Origin: Niastella populi
Lineage (GTDB): Bacteria > Bacteroidota > Bacteroidia > Chitinophagales > Chitinophagaceae
Assembly: GCF_002078015.1 (NCBI RefSeq)
Contig: NZ_LWBP01000204.1
Location: 1 to 64,000, forward strand
Length of the DNA stretch: 64,000 nucleotides
Direction: 5' to 3'
In this document: positions 1 to 7,724 of the stretch, piece after piece
Numbering within the stretch: position 1 is the first letter of the stretch
Layout: each line of letters begins with the position of its first letter
The notes under the pieces: generated by a model
The model's input: the letters and a program-made list of their open reading frames with translations, nothing else
Told to the model about the DNA's origin: nothing
Database searches by the model: none
Made by a program: the position numbers and the translations under genes

Positions 1-6
1 GAATTA

Positions 7-1227
7 TTGTTAAAAAGACTGTTCTATTTAATTATTATAATTCTTGCTTTACAAGTGGTTAAGGCGGTTTTTAATAAATTGAGTTTATCTTATTCGTATT
101 TTTTTGAATTATGCCTTTCTGCCTTACAGTTTCTGACATTGCTGGGTTTTTTGTTTATACCATCTTTTAAGGCATTATTAAAGAGATTTACGCAGGTTAA
201 AAGAACATGGTTGATTGCATGGATTCTTTTTATAGGGTATGTGGTACTGGCGGAAGGGCTATGTACTTATTGGTTATATTATCCGGCACAAATGCCCGTT
301 TTTTTAAATGATACTTATACATATTTTTACAGAACGTATCTGCAAAACAATATTCAATTCGACGATGTCGCGTCTGAATATAATGCCAGCTTGTTTTATA
401 CATTGAAACCAAATGTGTCCTGTGATTTTTCCAATCCTGAATTTAATACCCGTATTCAGGCGAACAATGCTGGCTTACGAGATGATGATATGTCGTTACA
501 CGGTCCTTCGGTCATATGTATTGGCGATTCTTTTACTTTTGGGTGGGGAGTAGAACAGGAGAATGCCTTTCCTCAATTGCTTGAAAAATTTAGCGGTAAA
601 AAAGTATTGAATGCGGGCATCCCCTCGTATGGAACGCCCAGGGAGATCATCAGTTTGAGGCATTTTGACCGTAGCAATTTAACCCATCTGATAATTCAAT
701 ACTGCTCTAATGATGAAACCGAAAATAATTCATATGTTCAGAATAATTTTGTGTTAAACATCTCCGGTAGGCAAGAGTATGAAGACGTTGTCAGAGCGCA
801 TAAAATTAACCGGCAATATTTCCCGGCGAAAAATTTCACTTTTTTAAGCCTGATATTTTTCAAAAAGGTTTTAAATAAAGCACATCATTTTTTTCCTGTA
901 GATGAACAAGTGGATAAAATAGATATTACGTCTGCAAAACAGTTTTTGAATATTATTGCAAAAGCGCCGGTTGATTTCTCAAAAACAAAAGTCGTAGTGT
1001 TTCAACTGGATAGCCGGAACAGTATCAATTCAAATTTCGCGCGCATTGTTGATTCACTTATTTATACGCCCTATTATCAATCGGTATTCAACAATAACTT
1101 AAAGGTGATTGATTTTGCCGGGAGGTTTACTAAAAACGATTACTTTATTTTAGATACTCACCATATCAATGCCAGGGGACACAAAAAAGTTGCCGAAATA
1201 ATTGCAAACGAATTACGCAATTTTTAA
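7..1227 (+). CDS. Membrane-anchored SGNH/GDSL-type hydrolase (possibly 5'-truncated by window edge)
   Basis: Three hydrophobic segments lie in the first ~100 residues (about residues 5-20, 30-55 and 68-95), followed by a periplasmic domain. That domain carries an SGNH block I (ICIGDSFTFGWG, near residue 170) with the nucleophile Ser, and a block V-like DTHHINARGHKK near the C-terminus with the Asp and His of the triad. Such proteins remove or move acyl groups on extracellular glycans. The frame opens with a TTG and is still open to base 1, so the true start may lie outside the window. The stop interlocks with the ribE stop on the other strand. SGNH proteins of this kind often sit beside carbamoyltransferase/DUF5989/SxtJ genes, which occur 1 kb downstream, so a shared extracellular glycan pathway is possible. 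The substrate is unknown. Confidence 0.8.
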   Translation: MLKRLFYLIIIILALQVVKAVFNKLSLSYSYFFELCLSALQFLTLLGFLFIPSFKALLKRFTQVKRTWLIAWILFIGYVVLAEGLCTYWLYYPAQMPVFLNDTYTYFYRTYLQNNIQFDDVASEYNASLFYTLKPNVSCDFSNPEFNTRIQANNAGLRDDDMSLHGPSVICIGDSFTFGWGVEQENAFPQLLEKFSGKKVLNAGIPSYGTPREIISLRHFDRSNLTHLIIQYCSNDETENNSYVQNNFVLNISGRQEYEDVVRAHKINRQYFPAKNFTFLSLIFFKKVLNKAHHFFPVDEQVDKIDITSAKQFLNIIAKAPVDFSKTKVVVFQLDSRNSINSNFARIVDSLIYTPYYQSVFNNNLKVIDFAGRFTKNDYFILDTHHINARGHKKVAEIIANELRNF

Positions 1228-1820
1228 GACAGGCTTTTTAGAGAGGCAATTCGATGGATATACTTGCCCACTATGTCAAACTCAAGATTTACGGTACTTT
1301 GAGGTTCCACCTGTTTAATATTCGTATGTTCGAAGGTATACGGTATGATAGCTACCGAAAACTCATTTTGCGTAACGTTGAAAATAGTGAGGCTGATGCC
1401 GTTCAAACTGATTGAGCCTTTCTCGATCACCAATGCGCCAAATTGTTCGGGAAACCGGAACCGGAACTCCCAGCTGCCTTCCAGCCCTTTTTTATCAACG
1501 CAAATGGCCGTGGTGTCAACATGCCCCTGAACAATGTGCCCGTCGAGCCGGCCGTTCATAAGCATACAGCGTTCAATATTGACCAGGTCGCCGGTTTTCC
1601 AATGGTCGAGATCGCTTTTTTGCAAAGTTTCGGCAATGGCGGTAACCCGGTGGCGGTTGTCCTGAACCTCTTCAACGGTTAAACAAACGCCATTATGGGA
1701 AACGCTTTGGTCAACCTTAAATTGCCGGGAAAGGGAGGAGGCTATCCAGTAAGTTTTATTTGTGCCGGCCGTAATAACCTGTTCTATAGTTCCGATGGTT
1801 TCAATAATTCCTGTAAACAT
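1224..1820 (-). CDS. ribE: Riboflavin synthase, alpha subunit
   Basis: It begins with the family signature MFTGIIETIG and contains two tandem lumazine-binding repeats (about residues 1-95 and 97-190); the second carries GSISLNGISLTI. At 198 residues the length is normal. The enzyme dismutates two 6,7-dimethyl-8-ribityllumazine molecules to riboflavin plus the pyrimidinedione, the last step of riboflavin synthesis, in the cytosol as a trimer. It stands alone, divergent from rpsU with a 94-base gap, and no other rib gene is in the window. Its TAA and the TAA of the convergent SGNH gene share the palindrome TTAA, so the two frames overlap by 4 bases. Confidence 0.96.
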   Translation of the reverse strand: MFTGIIETIGTIEQVITAGTNKTYWIASSLSRQFKVDQSVSHNGVCLTVEEVQDNRHRVTAIAETLQKSDLDHWKTGDLVNIERCMLMNGRLDGHIVQGHVDTTAICVDKKGLEGSWEFRFRFPEQFGALVIEKGSISLNGISLTIFNVTQNEFSVAIIPYTFEHTNIKQVEPQSTVNLEFDIVGKYIHRIASLKSLS

Positions 1821-1849
1821 GGGACAAAAATCGGAATTTTGGAGGTATT

Positions 1850-1880
1850 TTGAATTTTTTAGGAAATTAGGCTATATTTG
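1850..1880 (+). promoter_or_regulatory. Bacteroidota-type promoter of rpsU
   Basis: A perfect -7 box TATATTTG (1873-1880) is preceded by TTG at 1850-1852 with a 20-base spacer, matching the Bacteroidota sigma-A consensus TTTG / TAnnTTTG. The start codon lies 34 bases after the box. Confidence 0.75.
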
Positions 1881-1898
1881 CAGCCCTAAAACGCCTTA

Positions 1899-1907
1899 AA
1901 GGAGGTA
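1899..1907 (+). promoter_or_regulatory. Strong Shine-Dalgarno of rpsU
   Basis: AAGGAGGT (core GGAGGT at 1901-1906) lies 8 bases before the rpsU ATG. It is an almost full complement of the 16S rRNA tail, whereas most genes in this window have no recognisable Shine-Dalgarno. In Bacteroidota the 16S tail is normally buried by bS21, bS18 and bS6, so a strong site on the bS21 gene fits autoregulation: ribosomes lacking bS21 would translate it preferentially. Confidence 0.85.
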
Positions 1908-1914
1908 TATAATT

Positions 1915-2112
1915 ATGCTGATTATCGATTCAAAAGATTGCGAAAATATCGACAAGGCCCTCAAAAAGTACAAAAAGAAATTTGAGAAAGCTAAGATATT
2001 GGTGCAGTTAAGAGAGCGTCAATCTTACACCAAGCCGTCGGTAAAACGTCGCAACGAGGTGTTGAAAGCTGTTTACAAGCAGAAGGTTGCCAGCGGTCAG
2101 ATTGAAGGATAA
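1915..2112 (+). CDS. rpsU: 30S ribosomal protein bS21
   Basis: A 65-residue basic protein of the normal bS21 length, with the helix-rich pattern (IDKALKKYKKKFEKA, VKRRNEVLKAVYKQK). It binds the 30S platform next to the 3' end of 16S rRNA. The tyrosine at position 54 (in KAVYKQ) is at the position reported to hold the 16S tail in the Flavobacterium johnsoniae ribosome. The gene is monocistronic, with its own promoter, a strong Shine-Dalgarno and a hairpin terminator. The start is fixed by the Shine-Dalgarno spacing. Confidence 0.95.
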   Translation: MLIIDSKDCENIDKALKKYKKKFEKAKILVQLRERQSYTKPSVKRRNEVLKAVYKQKVASGQIEG

Positions 2113-2143
2113 ACAATAATATCATTCAAGCTAACATATTTAC

Positions 2144-2167
2144 GGCCACTCTAAAGGTGGCCTTTTT
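2144..2167 (+). terminator. Rho-independent terminator of rpsU
   Basis: Stem GGCCAC (2144-2149) / GTGGCC (2157-2162) with a 7-base loop, followed by TTTTT, 32 bases after the rpsU stop. Confidence 0.85.
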
Positions 2168-2307
2168 GGTTTATGTTAGCTCAGCCTCAAAATTATATCT
2201 CTCCCGCCAGCCATTTCTGATGGCCGTTTTTATACCTTCGGCCTTATTACCCTCTTAGAATTCATGCATACTGCGGGTATATGGGAATAATTTCCGTGCT
2301 CCTTATG

Positions 2308-2315
2308 TATATTTG
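2308..2315 (+). promoter_or_regulatory. -7 box abutting the carbamoyltransferase start
   Basis: TATATTTG matches TAnnTTTG exactly and ends 6 bases before the ATG at 2322. If used, transcription would begin at or next to the start codon, giving a leaderless mRNA. No good -33 TTTG is visible at 19-21 bases upstream, so this may be chance. Confidence 0.4.
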
Positions 2316-2321
2316 AGCCAG

Positions 2322-4184
2322 ATGACAATTTTAGGAATTTCAGCATTTTATCACGATTCGGCGGCTGCAATCATCCAGGATGGAACAGTTCTGGCAGCAG
2401 CTCAGGAAGAGCGATTCACCCGTAAGAAGCACGATGCGGCCTTTCCAATAAATGCTATTAAATATTGTTTACTGTATGCCGGCCGGTCGCTGAATGAAGT
2501 GGATGCCGTGGTTTTTTATGAAAAACCATTTTTAAAATTCGAGCGGTTGCTGGAAACCTATTACTCGAACGCTCCCAGAGGGTTACGCTCTTTTCTTACA
2601 TCCATGCCGGTTTGGATCAAGGAAAAAATGTTTCTGAAGAAAATAATTCGTGATCAGCTAAGCGATATTGATAAGAAAGCTGGCCGGAAGGTCAAATTAT
2701 TGTTTCCGGAGCATCATCTTTCTCATGCTGCCAGCGCTTTCTATGTGTCACCTTTTGAAAAAGCGGCTATTGTAACCATCGATGGAGTGGGGGAGTGGGC
2801 TACCACTTCAATTTGTGTTGGAGAAGGAAATAAAATAACCGTGTTAAAGGAATTGAATTTCCCTCATTCGTTAGGCCTTTTATATTCTGCTTTTACTTAC
2901 TTCTGCGGGTTCAGGGTTAATTCAGGTGAGTATAAGTTAATGGGGCTTGCCCCTTATGGCAATCCTCATTCGGAACAGGTGAGCAATTATATAAAGCTCA
3001 TCAAAGAGCATTTGGTTGAGTTGAAGGAAGATGGGTCTATACACCTTGATCAGCGTTATTTTAATTATGCCACCGGGTTACGAATGGTGCATGATCAACA
3101 ATGGGAAAAGCTGTTTGGTTTTCCAAAGCGAACGCCCGAATCATTTCCTGAACAACAATATTGCGACCTGGCGCTGGCTATTCAGCAGGTAACGGAAGAA
3201 ATAGTTATAAAGCTGGCTACCGAAGCCAAACGTATTACGGGCGCCGATTACCTTTGTATGGCAGGCGGAGTGGCGTTAAACTGTGTGGCAAACGGAAAAT
3301 TAGATAATACCGGAATTTTTAAACAAATTTTCGTTCAGCCTGCAGCAGGCGATGCTGGCGGTGCATTAGGTGCTGCCTGTGCCGGATACTATATTTATTT
3401 TGATGGTGAAAGAAAGATGTCGCCTGCCAAAATGGATGGCATGGAGGGCGCATTATTGGGACCGGCATATACTGATACAGATATTGCCATTATCATCAGA
3501 AAATACAAAGCAGCCTTCGAGTATTTCCATAATGAAGATGAATTGTTGAACCGCGTGGCGTTGTTGGTTGCAGAAGGTCATGTGGTAGGCTGGCACCAGG
3601 GCCGAATGGAGTTTGGCCCCAGGGCATTGGGCGCCAGAAGTATAATTGCCGATGCCCGTAACCCCTACATGCAAAAGAAATTGAACGAGAAAATTAAACT
3701 TCGGGAAGGCTTTCGACCGTTTGCCCCGGTGGTACTTGCTGAAGATGTGGCGGATTATTTTACCTATGATGGTACTTCGCCCTATATGGCATTGGTTAAG
3801 AAGGTGAAACCTGAATTGCAGATCTCTTTACCGGCAGATTTTGAAAAAAAAGACCTTTTGGGTAAGCTGTATTTTCAAAGAAGCAGTATACCGGCGGTTA
3901 CACATATTGACTATACTGCGCGGATACAAACGTTGCACCGTGAAACAAATACAAGGTTTTGGAAATTATTAAAGACATTTAAAGATAAAACCGGTTGTGC
4001 TGTAATGATAAACACCAGTTTTAATGTAAGGGGCGAACCTATTGTAAATACACCGGAAGAAGCGTATAATTGTTTCATGCGTACAGATATGGATTTTCTG
4101 GTGGCAGGAAATTACCTGTTCGATAAAAAAGAGCAGCCGGTTATGCCAAAGGATAACTGGCAACTGGCGGGTGGACTTGATTAA
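2322..4184 (+). CDS. Carbamoyltransferase (NodU/CmcH/TobZ family)
   Basis: The N-terminal Kae1/TsaD-like half opens with GISAFYHDSAAAI and EERFTRKKHDAAFP and carries the metal-binding HHLSHAASAF motif near residue 135. The C-terminal YrdC-like half ends with FRPFAPVVL, INTSFNVRGEPIVNTPEEA and FLVAGNYL, typical of O-carbamoyltransferases that use carbamoyl phosphate and ATP. The length of 620 residues is normal. I chose ATG 2322; a TTG three codons upstream gives a less typical N-terminus. Two small membrane-protein genes follow at 27 and 4 bases, forming the recurrent carbamoyltransferase/DUF5989/SxtJ set. The acceptor is unknown; a cell-surface glycan or lipid-linked metabolite is plausible from the SGNH hydrolase nearby (inference). 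Confidence 0.93.
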   Translation: MTILGISAFYHDSAAAIIQDGTVLAAAQEERFTRKKHDAAFPINAIKYCLLYAGRSLNEVDAVVFYEKPFLKFERLLETYYSNAPRGLRSFLTSMPVWIKEKMFLKKIIRDQLSDIDKKAGRKVKLLFPEHHLSHAASAFYVSPFEKAAIVTIDGVGEWATTSICVGEGNKITVLKELNFPHSLGLLYSAFTYFCGFRVNSGEYKLMGLAPYGNPHSEQVSNYIKLIKEHLVELKEDGSIHLDQRYFNYATGLRMVHDQQWEKLFGFPKRTPESFPEQQYCDLALAIQQVTEEIVIKLATEAKRITGADYLCMAGGVALNCVANGKLDNTGIFKQIFVQPAAGDAGGALGAACAGYYIYFDGERKMSPAKMDGMEGALLGPAYTDTDIAIIIRKYKAAFEYFHNEDELLNRVALLVAEGHVVGWHQGRMEFGPRALGARSIIADARNPYMQKKLNEKIKLREGFRPFAPVVLAEDVADYFTYDGTSPYMALVKKVKPELQISLPADFEKKDLLGKLYFQRSSIPAVTHIDYTARIQTLHRETNTRFWKLLKTFKDKTGCAVMINTSFNVRGEPIVNTPEEAYNCFMRTDMDFLVAGNYLFDKKEQPVMPKDNWQLAGGLD

Positions 4185-4211
4185 TAAATTGTTTATAAAG
4201 CGGGTTAACGT

Positions 4212-4358
4212 ATGGATTTTTTGCGCGATCTGTGGCTTTATTTAAAAGAGCGAAAAAAATGGTGGCTTGCTCCACTGATAATTATTTTTATATTGATAGG
4301 GGTGCTATTGATACTGGGAGGCACCTCCCTGGCTCCGTTTATTTATACCCTATTTTAA
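4212..4358 (+). CDS. DUF5989-type small membrane protein
   Basis: A 48-residue protein: a polar N-terminus (MDFLRDLWLYLKERKKWW), then one strong transmembrane helix (about residues 19-37) and a short GGTSLAPFIYTLF tail. Size, the KERKKWWL motif and position match the DUF5989 family, which occurs next to carbamoyltransferases; its function is unknown. It begins 27 bases after the carbamoyltransferase stop and ends 4 bases before the SxtJ gene, so co-transcription is likely. A membrane anchor or helper for the transferase is a guess. Confidence 0.85.
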   Translation: MDFLRDLWLYLKERKKWWLAPLIIIFILIGVLLILGGTSLAPFIYTLF

Positions 4359-4362
4359 TTAT

Positions 4363-4713
4363 ATGGAAAGAAGTAAGGTGCTGGAAACTATGCTGGCATT
4401 TGTGATAATGCTGGGTATAATTTACTGGTATACTAAAAATCCCTGGTTATTATTGGCCGCCCTAGTATTAGCAATGGCAGGGCTATTGTTTAAGTCGCTT
4501 GCAGAAAAGATCGCACTGCTATGGTTAAAACTCAGCCATGCTATTGGATCAGTAATTAATAATGTGATTTTGACCGTTGTATTTATATTTATTTTGATTC
4601 CGCTGTCTTTTCTATCGAAAGCTTTTAAGAAAAGAACAAACACCAGGGGAGGCAGTTATTTTAATACCAGGAACACTACCTACACGAAAAAGGATCTTGA
4701 AAATATCTGGTAA
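4363..4713 (+). CDS. SxtJ-family membrane protein
   Basis: 116 residues with three hydrophobic segments (about residues 8-24, 28-42 and 60-84) and a basic tail. Pattern and context match SxtJ, first named in the saxitoxin cluster and usually found beside a carbamoyltransferase and DUF5989. Biochemical function is unknown. It is the last gene of the trio, 4 bases behind DUF5989. Nothing else from saxitoxin biosynthesis is present, so the name implies no toxin. Confidence 0.8.
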   Translation: MERSKVLETMLAFVIMLGIIYWYTKNPWLLLAALVLAMAGLLFKSLAEKIALLWLKLSHAIGSVINNVILTVVFIFILIPLSFLSKAFKKRTNTRGGSYFNTRNTTYTKKDLENIW

Positions 4714-4840
4714 AAAATCACGGTTACGGTCATGGTGGTGAAATAATGCTGACGGTAACTTCACTGATGATACATTTCCAATAACGATTTCAGTTATTTA
4801 TTATGAGGTTTTAAGTAAATTTAAGGGTCATCTCCATTAT

Positions 4841-5743
4841 ATGAGCCGGTCGAATCAATCAGTTGCGGGTTTTTTAAGTTATCTCCAATTCGAAAAGAGA
4901 TATTCCAGCCATACCATTACGGCGTATGAGGAAGATCTGCAACAGTTTTTCACCTACCTGCAGAAGCAATTCGATATGCAGGAACCGGCCTTAAAAGAAA
5001 TAGGTTCCTCCTTTGTGCGCAGTTGGCTGGCCTCGCTAAAGGAAGCAAAGAACAGCGCCAAAACCATCAACCGGAAAATATCTTCTTTAAAATCTTTCTT
5101 TAAATATCATTTGCGAACAGGCGAATTGGAGCAATCGCCGATGACCACCATCGTATCGCCTAAAATCCCCAAACGGCTGCCGGTTTATGTTGAGCAAAAG
5201 GATACAGATACCTTATTTCAACATGTGGAATTCCCCGATACGTGGAGCGGCAGAACCGACCGGTTGATACTGGCCATATTTTATAATACCGGCATGCGGC
5301 GGAGCGAACTGGTTAACCTGAAAGAAAGCCAGGTGAATGCGGCGGCTAATACCATAAAGGTCCTGGGTAAAGGGAATAAGGAACGGGTGATTCCTGTAAG
5401 CCCTGTGTTGATCACTGAGATCAACGAATACATAAGGTTGAAACAAGCCATCGAGGCGGCCGACCGGGTGTATTTACTGGTAAATGAAAAGGGCAAACAG
5501 GTTCATGTTCAATATGTGTACACGGCAGTTAAATCATATTTAAGCCTGGTTACAACGGTTGATAAAAAAAGCCCCCACATACTACGGCATACCTTTGCCA
5601 CCCATTTAACCAATAATGGCGCCGACCTCATTGCGGTTAAGGAGTTGCTGGGTCATTCGAGCCTGGCAGCCACGCAGATATACACTCATAACTCTATTGA
5701 GAAGCTAAAAGATGTTTATAAGAAAGCGCATCCCAAGGCGTAA
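4841..5743 (+). CDS. XerC/XerD-type tyrosine site-specific recombinase
   Basis: 300 residues: a SAM-like core-binding domain (about 5-95) and a catalytic domain (105-300). The whole active site is visible: R153 (GMRRSE), K177 (GKGNKER), H246 and R249 (HILRH), H272 (GHSS) and nucleophile Y281 (IYTH). Length, complete residues and housekeeping context favour the chromosomal Xer recombinase that resolves chromosome dimers at dif over a mobile-element integrase. No attachment-site repeats or phage genes are nearby. I cannot separate XerC from XerD by eye. Confidence 0.9.
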   Translation: MSRSNQSVAGFLSYLQFEKRYSSHTITAYEEDLQQFFTYLQKQFDMQEPALKEIGSSFVRSWLASLKEAKNSAKTINRKISSLKSFFKYHLRTGELEQSPMTTIVSPKIPKRLPVYVEQKDTDTLFQHVEFPDTWSGRTDRLILAIFYNTGMRRSELVNLKESQVNAAANTIKVLGKGNKERVIPVSPVLITEINEYIRLKQAIEAADRVYLLVNEKGKQVHVQYVYTAVKSYLSLVTTVDKKSPHILRHTFATHLTNNGADLIAVKELLGHSSLAATQIYTHNSIEKLKDVYKKAHPKA

Positions 5744-6295
5744 CAGCAATCATTCGCCAGAATGATCAATGTCAACATAGGCTTCCTGCCTTAGCGGTAA
5801 GTTTACATTACAGGACGTTATTATTACAGCGCATCATGGTGCATGCATTAGTATCGTTTAAACGAAAATTGAGTACGCGTACAATATACCTGCCTGAATA
5901 AGCGATTGATAGAAGGAGCAGGTTGCTGCTTACAGGGCGATGGCTGACTGCCAGCCTTTGTTCTTTGTTTATTTAAAAAGTGAGAGTGTTACAGGGGAAA
6001 GATGGATTCGGCATAAGCGAATTGTTGTTTGGTTTATGCTAAAGAAGTGCTAATTGTTCGGTAATAGTTTATTTGTACTAAACCTCAATTTCTTTACTGT
6101 TGATTCTACAATTTAATTTGGAAAAGAATTCTTGTTGTATTATCTTCATAGAGCTTAAATGATGTGCTTATGTAATAGACGAATCTCCTTCAAATGAGCC
6201 ACCACATTGAATTCTCTCACTCCTGACATTGGTGGTAAAAAACAAGATCTTTCATTTATTGTTAAATATTGTTTCACTGTTAAAATGCGATTGTT
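5744..6295 (+). other. Gene-free spacer between xer and hpf
   Basis: About 550 bases with no convincing coding frame, RNA gene or terminator. It presumably holds the hpf promoter, but I see no exact TAnnTTTG box. Confidence 0.5.
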
Positions 6296-6595
6296 ATGAA
6301 CGTAAACATTCAGTCTGTGCGGTTTACTGCTGATTCAAAACTGATCGAATATGTTAATCGTAAACTTCAAAAAATTAATACTTTTCACGACCGCATTATC
6401 AAGGTAGACGTATACCTGAAGTTGGATAATGTCGTACACACGATAAAGGATAAAGTCGCAGAAATCAGGGTCCAGGTCCCACGTCATCAATTCTTTGTGA
6501 AATGTAGTTCAAAATCGTTCGAAGAGTCATTTGACAATGCTTTGGATTCGCTGGTGAACCAGGTGAAAAGAAAAAAGGAAAAACAAGCTGCCTGA
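6296..6595 (+). CDS. hpf: Short ribosome hibernation-promoting factor (HPF/RaiA family)
   Basis: 99 residues with the beta-alpha-beta fold signature: MNVNIQSVRFTAD at the start, LIEYVNRKLQKI in helix 1 and SFEESFDNALDSLVNQVKRKKEK in helix 2. This is the short form without the C-terminal dimerisation domain. It binds the decoding centre of the 30S subunit and silences ribosomes in stationary phase. It is monocistronic with a strong terminator directly after it and lies upstream of the tRNA-tuf block. Confidence 0.93.
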   Translation: MNVNIQSVRFTADSKLIEYVNRKLQKINTFHDRIIKVDVYLKLDNVVHTIKDKVAEIRVQVPRHQFFVKCSSKSFEESFDNALDSLVNQVKRKKEKQAA

Positions 6596-6641
6596 ATTTT
6601 GAGTTAACTTCTTTCCAGATAATTCATTCACTTTTATAAAA

Positions 6642-6666
6642 CCTCCCCTCGGGGAGGTTTTTTTTT
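6642..6666 (+). terminator. Rho-independent terminator of hpf
   Basis: Perfect GC-rich stem CCTCCCC (6642-6648) / GGGGAGG (6651-6657) followed by nine T residues. Confidence 0.9.
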
Positions 6667-6804
6667 GCCCTGAGTGCTCGAATAAGCTTTATTGTAATTA
6701 GCTTTGCGGCCCCTTGTGGAAGGTTGGTTGGGAAAGATTTTGCAAATCGTTGAAAACAAGCAAAAAAAATACTGATCAAAATTTTAGAATTACACAAATT
6801 CATT

Positions 6805-6812
6805 TACCTTTG
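6805..6812 (+). promoter_or_regulatory. Candidate promoter of the tRNA-tuf operon
   Basis: Exact -7 box TACCTTTG, the same octamer found upstream of rplK and rpoB. It is ~215 bases before the first tRNA-like sequence; a poorly matched TTTT-containing -33 region lies about 20 bases upstream. Confidence 0.6.
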
Positions 6813-6994
6813 CCTTCCTCAAAAAATAGCAGGGTGCGAAAATGAGGTGAAAAAAGTTCTTTACAGGCCTGAGTTTCAGTTATTTTGAAGGTTTATTTTG
6901 GCAATAAAAAATGATTATTGAATACTGGTTACAGTGAGTTAATATTGCACAAAAATTGGGGTTTGTAAGAGTGTTGGGCGGTAAAAGAGAATTT

Positions 6995-7198
6995 TAAGTT
7001 TTTTGATAGACAAGTTGAAAAAAAAGCCACTTTAGCTCAGCTGGTAGAGCATCCCGAAGTAACCGGGAAGGCCGATGAGTTGATGCGACAAGGTTGTAAG
7101 TTTTTTGATAGATGTGCTTTTAAACAAGCCACTTTAGCTCAGCTGGTAGAGCAACTGATTTGTAATCAGTAGGTCGTTGGTTCGATTCCGACAAGTGG
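6995..7198 (+). repeat. 102-bp tandem duplication spanning a tRNA-Thr
   Basis: The 16-mer TAAGTTTTTTGATAGA occurs at 6995-7010 and 7097-7112, and the tRNA 5' half (gccactttagctcagctgg and on, 26 bases) at 7026-7051 and 7128-7153. Both pairs are exactly 102 bases apart, so the unit is 6995-7096 repeated at 7097-7198. The stretch between the 16-mer and the tRNA is 15 bases in both copies but diverged, and the first tRNA copy has decayed. Confidence 0.85.
7026..7096 (+). pseudogene. Degenerate tRNA-Thr copy (pseudo-tRNA)
   Basis: The first 26 bases (acceptor 5' strand and D arm) are identical to the functional tRNA-Thr(TGT) 102 bases downstream. The anticodon arm is replaced by a new 5-bp stem tcccg/cggga with loop aagtaac. 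The T arm is unpaired and the 3' acceptor strand (aggttg) no longer matches gccactt. Position 33 of the loop is A instead of the invariant U. It should not fold as a working tRNA. Confidence 0.75.
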
Positions 7199-7200
7199 CT
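7128..7200 (+). tRNA. tRNA-Thr (anticodon TGT)
   Basis: A 73-base cloverleaf: acceptor gccactt/aagtggc, anticodon loop with TGT inside ctgat-ttgtaat-cag, T loop ttcgatt and discriminator T. CCA is not encoded. First functional gene of the Thr-Tyr-Gly-Thr cluster. Confidence 0.97.
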
Positions 7201-7247
7201 CTGCATTTCACGTTGCGTGTTTGCTTTTACTTTTTGTTTTATAACAC

Positions 7248-7330
7248 GGGCAGGTTCCAGAGCGGCCAAATGGGGCGGACTGTAAATCCGCTGTCTTTCG
7301 ACTTCAGAGGTTCGAATCCTCTCCTGCCCA
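7248..7330 (+). tRNA. tRNA-Tyr (anticodon GTA)
   Basis: An 83-base class II tRNA with a long variable arm (tgtctttcgacttca). Acceptor gggcagg/cctgccc, anticodon GTA in ggact-gta-aatcc, T loop ttcgaat. CCA is not encoded. Confidence 0.97.
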
Positions 7331-7402
7331 CTTCGCCCGCCGATTCGCCAGTTGGCGGAAAAGGCGGGCACATTCGTGTTAAGTTCTTTTATTTAAAAGT
7401 AT

Positions 7403-7475
7403 GCGGAAGTAGCTCAGTTGGTAGAGCGACAGCCTTCCAAGCTGTAGGTCGCGGGTTCGAACCTCGTCTTCCGCT
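7403..7475 (+). tRNA. tRNA-Gly (anticodon TCC)
   Basis: Acceptor gcggaag/cttccgc, anticodon TCC in the stem acagc/gctgt, T loop ttcgaac. 73 bases, no encoded CCA. Confidence 0.97.
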
Positions 7476-7516
7476 CGAATGGGTTTTGAGTTTTTTTATG
7501 CCTCACAACTCTATCA

Positions 7517-7588
<72 letters not shown>

Positions 7589-7724
7589 CATAAGTTATTT
7601 GAGCAGGGTTGCTAAAAGTTATTTGAAGATTTGAAGGGTGTTGAGACCCTAAATCGTAAAAGTTTATATCGGCTACAGACCGGATGGTTTACCGGAAAGA
7701 GAAAATGCCTGGTATAGATACTAA

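Noticed and set aside
4363-4713. Saxitoxin-type biosynthesis
   Set aside because: SxtJ and a carbamoyltransferase share names with that cluster, but no amidinotransferase, polyketide-like SxtA or other core genes are present.
4841-5743. Mobile-element integrase
   Set aside because: The recombinase has complete active-site residues but no direct repeats, tRNA attachment site or accessory phage/ICE genes nearby; a housekeeping Xer role fits better.
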